From assembly GCA_023630585.1 (NCBI GenBank), contig CM042539.1, positions 27,477,755 to 27,541,754 of the forward strand: a DNA stretch of 64,000 bases. Direction: 5' to 3'. Every line of letters starts with the position of its first letter. Within the stretch, counting starts at the first letter, position 1. Of the stretch, positions 51,546 to 63,214 are shown piece by piece. Source of the stretch: Cranoglanis bouderius. Taxonomy: Eukaryota > Chordata > Actinopteri > Siluriformes > Cranoglanididae. A program made the position numbers and the translations under genes. The notes beneath the pieces are model-generated. The model ran no database searches. It was not told where the DNA came from and saw only the letters and a list, made by a program, of their open reading frames with translations.

Positions 51546-52870
51546 CCCCCGGAATCACTTGAGACTATTTGCCATTCTGAATGCAGTCTGTCTCTGGTAT
51601 GGTCAGTTTCTACTTTAAAATGATTAACACTGAGTGCAAAAGTTTGTGCACCCTTATTAAATCCCATATTAAATAAAACAAACTGTCCCAGACTCCAATG
51701 AAGACACCTTAGCTTTTTTTTTTAACTTCTGAATTCATGCAACAGTATCAAACTACATCTAAATGGCATATTTTGTTTAATAAAAATGATATTATCTATA
51801 ATTTTGATTCACAACATTAAATATTTTCAGACCTGAATGTTAATGATTTTTGTTTATGAACACATTGGAAGATTGTTTTTTTCTTTTTATTTCCGGTATA
51901 ATGTTTTATCCTTTTACACATGATCTTTAGAAAAAGGCTAACTTTATATGACATACGATTTTTTTTATATAAAGCAACTAAAGAATGTAGATAGGTTTTT
52001 AAAATAATTTACACATGAAAGGGTTGATTTGTATGGTTTGGGAAAATGATGTAACATTTGCTAAAATATTAAATTATTCTGTTTGTAGTGTTCAGTAGAT
52101 CAAATCAACATCAGTGTAGAAATACCATTTTCCCTTTTTTCCATCCATTCATCCACCTACACAGCTATCCATCCATCCATCCACCCACCTACCTATAGCT
52201 ATCCATCCATCCATCCATCCATCCACCTATCTACCTACCTATACAGCTATCTATCTATCTATCGCCTAATTAATTTATTTAATATTTACTAAAATATTTA
52301 AATATTTTCTGTTCTTAACCTTCAATAATTCAGATCAATGTAGAAATAATGTTTTTTTTTACCTTTAGTTTTTTTCCTCCAATGGATTTGTTCCCATTTT
52401 ACTGTCTTATTTATTTATGTATTTATTTTTCATTCTCTTCCTTCATTCTCTTTTTTTCTCTTCTTCTCCTAGGAGTTTATTGTTTATTATTAACTTTACA
52501 GATGATTAAAAGCGCAGTTCTTCTTCTTCTCCACAGAAGCAGCCTGCAGTGGTTTAGAAACTGTGCTGTGGGATGTCACAAACAACTTTTCCAATATTTT
52601 CAACACTCAATTTCAGTTTCCAGCACCGTCACGTCTCTGCACACTTTAAACACTGATCCAGAAGAAGTCTTTAGCCGTCCTTCTGGAGGAACTCTTACAG
52701 GTTCTATAGAAAACGTTCTACAGGTTCCCTTTCTTAAAGAGTCCTTAAATCATTAATAATCTAATATTTTATACACAAGTATTTTTTTCCTTCTCCAGTT
52801 TTATATTTTTTATAATAAAAAAATAAACAATTTTTATAATTTTATAATAACGATGCAATATTTAAAAAAA
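51546..52870. other. Spacer, no gene seen
   Basis: AT-rich, with a MITE-type end at 51630-51650 and a tetranucleotide region (ATCC then CTAT units) at 52138-52263. The 135-codon frame at 52349-52756 is hydrophobic low-complexity and unsupported. Confidence 0.5.
52138..52263. repeat. (ATCC)n/(CTAT)n compound repeat
   Basis: Blocks of CATC and CTAT tetranucleotides separated by ACAGCTAT and CCTACCTA. Confidence 0.9.
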
Positions 52871-52872
52871 TA

Positions 52873-52885
52873 TATTATTATTATT

Positions 52886-52931
<46 letters not shown>
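52873..52931. repeat. (ATT)n/(AAT)n microsatellite
   Basis: ATT units turning into AAT units at about 52890, giving a small palindromic centre. Confidence 0.95.
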
Positions 52932-52932
<1 letters not shown>

Positions 52933-55380
52933 ACATTTTAGTTTACTCTCTAAACACAAAGGCCTGGAAATGTCCTGAAATAGCACAGAGCTGCAGGGGA
53001 GAGAAACAATGATCAAGTTTCATTTCATTTTATCGAAAGAAAAAGAATGTAAAAAAAAGGAGGAATATATTTTAGCGATAAAGAATTTCACATGTAAGAT
53101 GATATGGAAGTGTGTAGATTTGTGAAGTATTATATTATAAAATGCAGTGATGAAAAGGCACTTAATCCTTATGATTATTATTATTAGTAGTAGTAGTAAT
53201 TTTATACCCACCTTTATAGATCCTTCAATCCTTCTTCGCCATCTTCCTCTTCTTTTACTTCTCATTATAGATCAATTCCACTTTCAGGATTTTTTTTAAG
53301 ACACAGATTTTGAATTTTTGAATTGCACAATTAATCTTTGCACACGTGGACAGTTTGTACTCTAGTGTATATAACACTGAACAATAATACAAAGAAAAAA
53401 AAAAAAGAAAAATAATCAGCATTGATATATAACTTTGACGATCTCCCATCACTCCACACTTAGTATTTGTTGAGTCGAGATTTATTTATTTATTTATTTA
53501 TTCATTCAGAATTGTTCGGTCCACTCACGCCCCCTTCAGACCGCATGATGATTTCATTTCCAAAATCTGCACACATCAGAAATAACGTTTTCGCATCTTC
53601 GATTTAAATGAGAAGAAAGATTTAAACTAGATTTAAACATGTTACACATTTAACCTCACGTAGTTATAGATTTCAACCGATTTTTATTCTCTGAACGCAG
53701 GAGAAACACGATCACACAGTTATTAGTGCATTTTATTTTTAAATTGTACTGACGATCACACTTTCACACACACGAGTTGTAAAAAATACTTTATTGCCGA
53801 CTGTAAAAACGTAGAGAATTAATCAGTGCTAAAGCTGATTGTAGTAACAAAGTGCTGTATTATTGTAACAGGGTTATCAGTGTAAATCAACACGTTGACA
53901 TTATTCAGTGGTAGAAATCTAATTTAATCTAATCTAATTTAAACTCTATTTAATAGAGTTAAGAAATGAATAAAAAGAAAAACATTTTGGAAATAAAACC
54001 TGCCTTTTCCCTTTAACCTTCCTGCTCTCTGACTGCAACGCCGTAAACATGTGCCCTGTACAGAAAAGTCCATTTCTGTATTAAATAAATATTCTCGTAT
54101 CTTATTCAACGTACTGAAGGCAGACGTTGACATTTTAGACGTACACGCTGAAACCTGAAGCCTCAAAACATCTCAACGTGCAGCACGACTCCTTTACACA
54201 CCGCCTTTCAGCAGAAACATGAGCAAACATTACCGCAGACGTGTGCATGTAAATGTATTTAAATTTACTTTTAAAATAATCAGATGTACAAAGATGTCAT
54301 TTTGGTGGAACGACACGAAGCATTTCAAATTCACAACTGAGCACCGAGTCATTTACTGACTGCTGAAAAACAAAAAAACGAAAACAAAAAAAAAAAAGAA
54401 AGAATGAAAGAGAGAAAAAAAAAAAAACCCTGAACATGTGCTTGTTTGCTTTTCTGGGGTTTTTGGATGTAACAATGAATAATTTCTTTTAATTTAATTA
54501 ATAACATAATTAATAATATAATACTTTGATAATAAAAGAAGACAATAAAAGAAAAATAATAAACTAGGGATATAATATGAGAAGAAATAAACTATAAATC
54601 AATAAGAAACGAGATCAAACCTGAATAAAAGACAAGAAAAATCCTGAAATCATAAAAAAAATAAAAATAAAAACACCATTATAAATAGGTATAAATATGA
54701 ATATTTCATGTCATAAAGAGAATCTGAAATGCGTTGTGCGGTCGAAAAATTCGAATTTGAATTTTGTACACTTGATTATTTTTTATGACCGATCTGTACG
54801 CTGATTGTGAAAAGAACGGAAATTCGGTTTCAGATATAAATTAAATTTAAACACAAAGCTGGTTTCTGCTGGAGATACAAAAAAAAAACAACAACACAAC
54901 ATCACATGACCATCTCAGCACTTACTATTGCATTCCTTCATGATCCCAGAATCCCTTTCCAACTCCTACTGAAGCCCGCAGCTCGCTAGACGAGGTTATA
55001 ACAGCACACGCTTACACGAACATTAACAAACTTAACAAACGAATAAACGAAACATTAACGTGCTCTAAATCCTTCAGGTCACATCGAGTCACAGGAGCGT
55101 ATATGAGAGTTAAACTTTACTTCGTTTTACTTTAGAACGTTTTGTTCATTAACGCTTCAAGACCTGCGTCCGAGCCACGATCCTGCGGTTGTAGCGTTTG
55201 TTCTGATAAGAATGCAGAAGCTACTAACGCAAACGAAGCGGAACGTTGTTGTCATGACGCCACAAAACTGAGGATGAGGATGCAGCTACAACAAGACGCA
55301 TCATTTTTTTTTGCCACCCATGACTCCAGGGGTTTAAAAACTTTTGACAGGCAGTGTGTGTCTGTGTGTGTGTGTGTGTG
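52932..55380. other. Spacer, no gene seen
   Basis: AT-rich DNA. A TTTATT at 53792-53797 (AATAAA on the minus strand) could end a very long paqr6 transcript, but this is only a possibility. No exon recognised. Confidence 0.45.
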
Positions 55381-55382
55381 TA

Positions 55383-55930
55383 CAGTACTGTGCAAAAGTT
55401 TTAGGCACCCTATTTTTTTTTAGTACAAACTTTGTTATAGATTTTTTACTTGATGACTTCTACATGATCAAGTCAGTACAAAAAAACATTTTAGATTCCC
55501 AAACATTAGTTTTCTAGCACAAAATGAAATGTTACAGAAAAATGTTTGTACGTCATTAAAGAAAGCAGCATATTACGTAAGAGACATTTTTCAGACAGTA
55601 AACACAATGAAGGCTGCTGGGTTTTGCTGCAAAAATAAGAAGCGAGCGCGAAAGTCAAAGTCTCCAGAAGAACTGTGTCTGGTTCTGCAAGATGCTCAAT
55701 AAAACTTACCAGCTCATTTCCTTATAAAACTGCACACATTGTACCGGAGACTAATATTTTTATTTTTATTTTTTTGTCACATCAAATATTAACTTCGTTC
55801 CATTTACTACTGTTTACTGCTCTTTACTGTATTTTTTTTTAAATGTAGAAACATTTAATTTCATTATTTTGAAGGAATCTTTGCTCTACAGCATTTCTTT
55901 GCATGTGTCTAAAACTTTTGCACAGTACTG
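55383..55930 (+). mobile_element. MITE family B, copy 2 (548 bp)
   Basis: The ends are CAGTACTGTGCAAAAGTTTT and AAAACTTTTGCACAGTACTG, perfect inverted repeats flanked by TA on both sides. This is the Tc1/mariner signature, but no transposase is present. It matches 33435-33983 end to end in opposite orientation. Confidence 0.92.
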
Positions 55931-56369
55931 TATATGTGAGTTTGCTGGTCATTTACAATCGTGACAGGTTATTAGCACCTTCACAACCCCGGTCACAGCC
56001 ACAGCGGCGTCATGAAACATGGTTCATCCCCAAAGATCAGAAAAGTGCCTTTAATCTAAACGTGAATTTGCGTTCACGACGCTGAGGACTGTAAACAAAA
56101 TGTCTTACAATAAAAAAACTCACAACTTGGTGCCGAAAACCGGATGCAACATCGCTGCTTGTGCTGTGAGCTTTTCACATCATTATTTCCACTTAAATGT
56201 TCACGTTTCTGATGTACCGACATAGCTATGGATTATTGTTTCCTTCCAAAGTAAAAAAAAAAACAACAAAACCGACATTTTCTCTTCATTCATGTTTTTA
56301 CAGCTAATAATTGGTCCATTCTATCCAAACACTTTGCTATTTCTATTTGAGTCAGTAGGTAACACGTTA

Positions 56370-57420
56370 CGTCAGGGCGGTGCTCATTGCACTACATAAC
56401 ACTGACATAAGCCCTTTATGAGTGACATAAACCTACACAAGCCTACATAAACATTTATAAAGGCACCAGTAGGCACCAACTATCAATTCAAAAAATAATA
56501 GAATAAGATAAATAAATCTCCCCTAGCTTACGTCAAGTCGACATAACACCTGAGTGGAGTGTTATTGTCATAACACTTTACATTTGAATGTCATGGCAAC
56601 TGACTGCTATATCTGTGATGATTTTTTTATGAACACATATACATCATTAAGGCTCTTAATAAAACTATGTTTTTATTTTACTGTTTGTTTATAAAGATTG
56701 TTATGAAACGTTATAACAACGTTGTGACACCTTAATGACAGCGGTATGTATTTATCCCTGCCATTTTAATAAAGTCAGTTTAAATGTATTAAATCTCTTA
56801 TCTATGAAGGCTATATGTACAATGACTTACAAATACATTCACAACATGCTATAATGCATTCATAATTATACACATTATACTCATCATTATAGTTATTTAT
56901 GAAAAGGCATTACAGTTTGTAGCATTGTTCAGAACGCATTTCTAAAAAGCTATAAAGAATGCATTATAAAACATTATAGCAGCTTTATATCTTCTCCTAA
57001 TGCACTATGCAAAGTGTTATGTACACTACTTTATAATAATGCATCATGTTAATGATTATTAATTCATAATAAGATAGCTATAAAGCGTAATGCATTTTCA
57101 TAAATAATTATAACAAGGTGTATAATAACACCTTATGAATGCATTATAACATGTCATGAACGTGTTCATAGTTTATTATAGATGTCATATGACCTTTATT
57201 GAAAATGATACCAAAAAAGTGTACATACATAGTCAGTTGCCATGACTTTCGAGTGTCATTACACAGTTTTGACGTTGTCATTTGAAGGTGATTTATGATA
57301 TTTAAATCGACAAACGCAGACCTGCAGGTGATGTCTTTTGGAATAAGACTTTATAAACGTTTATGTAAGGGTTATGTCAGTTGTCAGGAAGGATTTACGT
57401 AGCTTTATGATCACCAGCTT
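56370..57420. mobile_element. Large MITE-like element with imperfect terminal repeats
   Basis: The left end has ACTGACATAAGCCCTTTATG and ACATAAACATTTATAAAGG. The right end has the inverted counterparts (GACTTTATAAACGTTTATGT, GGGTTATGTCAG). The interior is rich in CATTATAA and TTATAATGC motifs. No ORF. Confidence 0.55.
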
Positions 57421-59960
57421 TGAGTAAAATGTCACAAGAACAAAGCTCAAAAAGCGTAACAGTCAAAATGGCAGCTGAACTACAACATAAGTCCCGCCCC
57501 TTCAGTAAAAACATCCAATCACCCAATTTGTTGGGTAAGAGGTTAGCATAAAATGCCTAGCCTATCAGATTCTTACACATTCACGCCACTTAGTCAGATT
57601 TTAACAGCTACTTGAAATCTGTGTCTGAAGTGTCATCTGATGCGTTTCTGGTTTGTTCAAGTAGATATGATGTTTGTATGGTCTTCTGCTATGACTGAAA
57701 AAAAAAAAATATATCCACTCATTAGCGTCAACAAGATGGCCGCCGCCGAGTGAACGGAATTTAAAAGGGTTTCCGTGTTGCGCTAAAATAAACGCATATA
57801 AAATAAAATAACGCGTATACAGAATCAGTTATCAATACAAATCAGTATTCTTAATCGATATTAGCATGAAAGGATTTCACTCTGATTAGCTTATTTGATT
57901 ATATAATGCTAAAAAAACGTAGATAATAAATATTTACACTGTAATCAGAACTCTATAAACTGTAAAACGGCCAGAAAACAGGAACGGCAACAACCGAGCG
58001 CCATCACTGACCGTGTAAATTGAGGAATTTAATCCGAAAGAAATCCCTGACGGATTCTGCAGTAACGTTTTCCAGTTGGTTGCTGTTACAAACAACATTT
58101 TCATAAATTAGTGACATCATAATATCTTGTACATAAAAATCCCTAGAAGGCACTTGTGTTAAAATGCAACGTAGAAAATTCAGTATTTGCATCATTTAAG
58201 CCCTGAACTTTCTGAAGTGACTTTCTTAAAGAAAATAACATACCACAGAACAATTCTCTAACAGAAAGGTTGTAATATCAGAGCCATCAGCTGAAATACC
58301 AAACTATAGAACTATAAAGGACTAAACCGACTATAAAGTAGATCAAATACATAAGTGTTAAACTGTTTGGAAGTGGTTTAAAATAGCGATGCACCGAACT
58401 GAAAATGCACAAATTCAAGACAGTTCAAGGCTAATTTTTCAGTAATTCGCTTCCTTAGTACCATTTCATAAATGATATCTCTTTTTTTTTAATGAAGCTT
58501 TAGGGCTGCGCGATGTTACAATATAATATCATGATAAATTAAAATACACTTCTCTGAGATATCACAGATATCATGTTGGATTTTTTTTATATATAAAAAA
58601 AGCAGCTGATATTGATGTTAAAATGTATTTAAATTGCAAATTTTGTACATATACTCTTTTTCATATTTTGAATTTTAAATATATATATACATTTTAAATA
58701 ATTAAAAAAAATTATAGATAGTAGATAGATATTAAATAAAGTATCTTGAAATGCGATACTACTGTATTCTTGGGAAACTGTGAGTAAACAATGTTTTTGA
58801 GAATCGTGATGTTTGTCATATCGCACAGACCTATTATTTATTTTAATAGATTTGGGTCAGTGGGTATAGTTTGGATCCTGGGCGTGGCCATCTTTACGTA
58901 CTTCCTGTGAAGGTAATTTGAGCCATTAACAACGTTAAAAAAAAGAAATGCACAAAAATTCCATGTGATTATGACGCATGTAAAGACCATAAGATGATTA
59001 AATATATATATATATATATATAAATGATTTTGGACTGAAAAACTGAACAATCATGGTTTTACAAAGTGCTGTTAATTTTGAATATAAATCTCTAAGAAAA
59101 TGCTTTTTTTTTTTTTTTTTTTTTTTTTGGTGTGTGGATTTTGTAGCGTTAACATGTTCACAAGCCAAACCCCACCCCCAAAACGCAAATACAGACTAAG
59201 CGGTAATAAACGCAGAACTATAAATCGTATACTGTATGCTGTATGTGCGCTATCCACTGGTTTTTGTCTGAAAATTACAAAAATCCCAAAGCCAAGGGTT
59301 GTTTCTTTTTTTTTTTGGCTTAAAGGTGATTAAAAATAAACCAATCGTGGAAAACTCCTCCACATCTCACATCACTGAACAACTTACTAGTGCAAGAATC
59401 GATTTTAAAATCTATTTTAAATCATATTTTTAACAATTTGTAAGTCGTTCACATTTTTATGCATTTCATTTTCAATATAAACCACGGAAACAAATTTTGT
59501 TTTTTTTGCCCTTATTTATTTTATTTTTTAAAACCTTTTTTAAACAAATGAATTTGATTATTCTGAATTTGATTTTGAGAATTTTATATAAACGAAATTG
59601 ATGATTTTATCATTGAAATGAATCATAAATATTTAAAAGAACTTTTTTCCTCATAATTTTTTTTTTACCTTCACAGACAAAAACCTGGTTAGTCAATTTG
59701 AGCTTATACATCGTGTTTTAAAATAGAATTAAAATGAACCGTAAATAATTAAAATAAAACATTCAGGGTTTTTTTTTTTTTTTTGCATTGTCATCTATTC
59801 AAATAAAATAAAATAAAAACTTCTCTTAAAAAAAAAAAAGGGGGCTGAATTATTTGAAATGAAATGACATTTCGGTGCATCTCTATTTTTTTTTTTTTTT
59901 TTTTAAAAAGACGTCCCTGGGCCATGTTTAGAGCTTATTTTTCTGAGGTGCTTGAGAGAT
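57421..59960. other. Spacer / possible paqr6 3' UTR
   Basis: AT-rich with many A and T runs. Reading leftward from the paqr6 stop, the first minus-strand AATAAA is at 59515-59520, which would give a 3' UTR of about 450 bases. No exon is seen in the rest. Confidence 0.45.
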
Positions 59961-60244
59961 TTACTCGTCTTTCGCGGCAGCGTTCAGCTGCAGCATGCGG
60001 TTTGTGGCGACTCCTTTCTCGGAGCTGAGGTTCGGAGCACGCAGCAGACTGGAGCTGAAGAGGGCGATGATGCCCAGGTTGAGCAGGACGCCGAGTGCCA
60101 GCGCTCCCAGCGTTCCCAGGAAGGACGGAGCGGCCGAGTGAGCGGCGAGCCAGCTCCGGCGTGACGTCATATCAGCTAGAACGGCCTCCATCTGGAAGTG
60201 TGTGCCGACCACGGCGCAGATGTGGAACAGCTGGTGACTGTGGC
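59961..60244 (-). CDS. paqr6: paqr6 exon e (last coding exon)
   Basis: 284 nt including the TAA stop at 59961-59963. Acceptor CGTCTCCCAG. Encodes HSHQLFHICAVVGTHFQME, then a last hydrophobic helix (LGTLGALALGVLLNLGIIAL) and a short polar tail ending KDE. Confidence 0.9.
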
Positions 60245-62859
60245 CTGGGAGACGAAGAAAAAAATATTTGGATATGAAATGAGAACATTTCCCAACATGA
60301 AAACATTCTGAGCCAAGATCCAAGATGATTTTCGCACGGCTGAGCTGCTGTCACAGAAACGTAATCAAAACCTTCTGACCAATCACAATCCAGAATCCAA
60401 CAGCACTGTGTTTTTCAAAGACAGCTCTAAACTCAGGAATTAAATGCTTTGGTGACATCGTCAGTAGCGTTAAACACTAAAAGTCTTTCCAACCCGTACC
60501 GATGTAGTCGAATCGTCCCGGCGCGAGTCTCTCGGGCAGGTGAGACGCGAACAGGAAGCAGGTGAGGAAAGCAAACAGCAGGTGATAGCAGTGACCGGAC
60601 AGAGCGTCCGTGTGAGCGCAGCTTCCGCCAAAACACAGCAAGAGCTACAACAAAACATCACATCATCACTTACTAAAAGCAAGGGAAAAAAAACACACAC
60701 CATTTCCCAGCAAGCACGTTCACAACAATTCATAAATCACGTCACTCACTCTGTAGAAAAGCGGGATGTTATCGAACATGAAGGGAATAACGAACGCTCC
60801 GGTCCGCAAGATTTTACTCCTGTGTGGGAACTGCAATTCTAAAAACCTGAAGAAAAAAGGGAAAAAATAAAGAAAAACGACTTAGGAAGCCCTGATTTAT
60901 GAAGCATTACCACTGTGTTTCTAAAGAATTAATCATTTTTGGATTAAAACCCTCCATTGTACGCAGCTATAGGAAAATAATCAACAACGGGGTGGTGTGA
61001 TGAAGTGGAGTTATTGTTACCACCCTGAAGTTGTTTATTTTCCTATAACAGCACACCCCCCAAAGTGTTTATTCCTCTTATAGCACATACATTACAATTT
61101 TTATTTTATTAAAGAATGACACATCACACTTGTTATCCATTTATAGTTACATTTAATGTTCCATGAAACAAGTTAGCTCCTGTTCTCACTTACGTCATAA
61201 CAGCTATAAACAGTCGTTCCCTCACCAGCCTCTCTTTATTTTCTCTCTCTTCAAGTTAATAAGACAAAAAAAATGTTATGTCATGTTACCGAGACTCCGT
61301 AAAGAAGCGTAAGCTCCTCTGTCCCGCAGATGTCGGAAAATTTCAAGTTACAGCTTTACCTCTGACTGTCACAAAGCTCTGACACTGGAGACTCCTTCCG
61401 TAAATGTTACACAAACACATTACGAATCAACGTTTACACGCGTTTTTAATTCTGTTCGTTTGGAGCGTCCGCCGTACAAGTCCTTGTGAACGAGCCGTTA
61501 CTATAGAAACGATAACGTACTGATATAAACCTGTGATTTGCGGTTGCACTACTGTCAGAGCTGCTGTTCTAGAAAACGAATCGACTCGGGGACTGCGTTC
61601 TTTACCTGGAGTAGCAGGACATGCTGGTGCAGAAGATGGTGTTAGCGATGGCGATGGGCACGAAGTGGTGATGAAGCCGGCTGTTCACCCAACATTCCGG
61701 CATCACGTAGGACCCGTATGCGATTGCACAACCTGCGCGATAAAACGATTTCATCAACGATAAAACGATCTGAGCTTTTGAAGTGTAGCTTTTGAACATG
61801 ATATAATAAGCTTGCACAAGCAACGTACAAAAAAAATCATTATTATTATCTGAGAACAACACATCACTACTATTTGGACTATTGGGATAAGTAATCATCC
61901 AAATAGTAGTGATGTGTCGTTCTCAAATGAGTCGACTCTTCGAATCAGCTCTTTTAGGTGAACATTAAGAGCTGATTCGTTCTCAAATGACACATCACTA
62001 CTGTTTGGACTGCGGGGATAAGTAATCATCCAAATAGTAGTGATGTGTCCTTCATGAATGAGTCGATTCTTTGAATCGGTTTGTTTAGGTAAATGATAAG
62101 AGTCGACTCATTCTCAAATGAATCATCATTACTATTTGGACTATTCGCGTAAGTAAAACATCCAAATAGTAGCCATTTGGTTTTCTTGAATGACTCTTGA
62201 ATGAGTTGACTCTTATCGTTCACTTACAAGAGCTGATTCAAAGATTCGACACATTTTTGCGAATGAAACATCACTACTATTCGGACGATTATTCATCCCA
62301 ATAGTCCAAATAGGAGTGACGTTTCATTTGAGAGTGAGTCAACTCTCATTGTCAAATGTAGGTCAAGGTTGTTTTTGTAGTTCATAAAATTTATATATAT
62401 TTTTTATTTATTTACCAACACGTCTGAGGGAAATGTTGATATTTATAACGCCGTGTCTTAACAGCTATATGCTAGCTAGTTAAATCATTAGTTTCAGTAT
62501 GAAGAAGGTTATGTTTGGTGTCCCAGTTTGCTATTCTTACAACTTTGAAGAATGGTTAATTGTGTTTTTTTGTCTTCCCATATCAAAAGCATCAATTCAC
62601 GAGTTCCATTTGAACACATCAAGAGGTTTTTTTTTTTGGCTTATAGCATTGTAAAATCGCCTCTGACTCTTTATTATTGCTGGGAAGCAGGAAACTCGGC
62701 CATGTGTTATTTTATCTGCACACATCCTCCACAGTGAGCTGAGAGCTTTTGAAGTGTAGCTTTTGAACATGATATAATAACCTTGCACGAGCAAAGTACA
62801 AAAAAAAGCAAACAATGTGAGTAAATGGAACAGTAGCAGCCAGAGCATTTCAATGGACT

Positions 62860-62906
<47 letters not shown>

Positions 62907-63112
62907 CCAGGCTGTAAAGGCTGAGCGCGCCATAGTCGAAGAAGTAGCAGATGTGCCGGGCTTCGGGTGACATCGTGCTGAAGGTGTGAGCACAGCTGGA
63001 TGTGAAGGGATACAAGCAGATCAGCAGCATGTACACCAGCAGCGGCCACGTGTAGCTCTCGGACAGGAAGTGCACCGTGGAACACAGCACACAGAAGCGC
63101 CACAGGAAGTAC
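59961..63112 (-). CDS. paqr6: paqr6: membrane progestin receptor delta, 3' part (five exons, 5' end outside window)
   Basis: PAQR6 is a seven-pass membrane steroid receptor of the progestin and adipoQ receptor family. Five exons join in frame to 285 codons plus stop; human PAQR6 is about 344 residues, so roughly 60 N-terminal residues lie right of the window. Visible family features are SSCAHTFSTMSPEARHICYF (first conserved His), FDYGALSLYSLG, FVPIAIANTIFCTSMSCYSR, TGAFVIPFMFDNIPLFYR, LPERLAPGRFDYIG and GHSHQLFHICAVVGTHFQ (metal-binding His pair). It is convergent with ntrk1. NTRK1 and PAQR6 are both on human 1q22-23, so the linkage looks ancestral. mPR gamma (PAQR5) is the nearest alternative. 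Confidence 0.88.
60345..60420 (-). mobile_element. Family A end fragment
   Basis: GAGCTGCTGTCACAG followed by CTTCTGACCAATCACAATCC and ACAGCACTGTG, in the last paqr6 intron. Confidence 0.5.
60500..60644 (-). CDS. paqr6: paqr6 exon d
   Basis: 145 nt. Acceptor TTTTGTTGTAG, donor GTACGG. Encodes LLLCFGGSCAHTDALSGH, then CYHLLFAFLTCFLFASHLPE and RLAPGRFDYI, closely matching PAQR6. Confidence 0.9.
60750..60846 (-). CDS. paqr6: paqr6 exon c
   Basis: 97 nt. Acceptor TTCTTCAG, donor GTGAGT. Encodes FLELQFPHRSKILRTGAF, then VIPFMFDNIPLFYR. An alternative acceptor 8 bases inside would break the frame. Confidence 0.9.
60945..61595 (-). mobile_element. Foldback repeat family A, copy 10
   Basis: A near-complete copy in a paqr6 intron. 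A hairpin with TATAGGAAAATAATCAAC and TTTTCCTATAACAGCAC arms is followed by TCATAACAGCTATAAACAGT, CACTGGAGACTCCTTCC and GAGCCGTTACTATAG, and ends GAGCTGCTGTTCTAG. Confidence 0.75.
61606..61732 (-). CDS. paqr6: paqr6 exon b
   Basis: 127 nt. Acceptor TATCGCGCAG, donor GTAAAG. Encodes CAIAYGSYVMPECWVNSR, then LHHHFVPIAIANTIFCTSM and SCYS. Confidence 0.9.
61765..61845. repeat. Duplicated segment, copy 1
   Basis: AGCTTTTGAAGTGTAGCTTT and the following GAACATGATATAATAAG, CTTGCACAAGCAACGTAC. The same sequence with few changes is at 62740-62812. Confidence 0.85.
61860..62350. repeat. Hairpin array, copy 1
   Basis: A chain of imperfect palindromes alternating CACTACTATTTGGAC / TCCAAATAGTAGTG stems with GAGTCGACTC and GAATCAGCTC / GAGCTGATTC stems. 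At least three hairpins. A longer relative lies at 63215-63780. Confidence 0.85.
62740..62812. repeat. Duplicated segment, copy 2
   Basis: Same sequence as 61765-61845, in the same orientation, about 970 bases away within a paqr6 intron. Confidence 0.85.
62864..62904 (-). repeat. (CA)n tract at a paqr6 donor
   Basis: On the minus strand the donor reads GTACACACAC and continues as about 20 CA units, so the repeat starts inside the 5' splice site. Confidence 0.95.
62907..63112 (-). CDS. paqr6: paqr6 exon a (first exon visible)
   Basis: 206 nt. Acceptor GGCTCTTCAG; donor GTACAC. Encodes YFLWRFCVLCSTVHFLSE, SYTWPLLVYMLLICLYPF, then TSSCAHTFSTMSP and FDYGALSLYSLG. The family ETxNIWTH segment should lie in the previous exon, which is not visible before 64000. 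Confidence 0.9.
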
Positions 63113-63214
63113 CTGAAGAGCCGAGCGAGAGTGGGAACAAAGCTGAGGCACACTCTCACTACCAGCTGTAGTCTATAAGTACTAGTCAGATGTGGATTTG
63201 TCTCGTTAATTAAC

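Noticed and set aside
51231..51623. Pro/His-rich ORFs of about 130 codons
   Set aside because: Translation of the C-rich minisatellite in two frames.
52349..52756. 135-codon plus-strand ORF
   Set aside because: Low-complexity Phe/Leu-rich start over T-rich DNA; no recognisable family.
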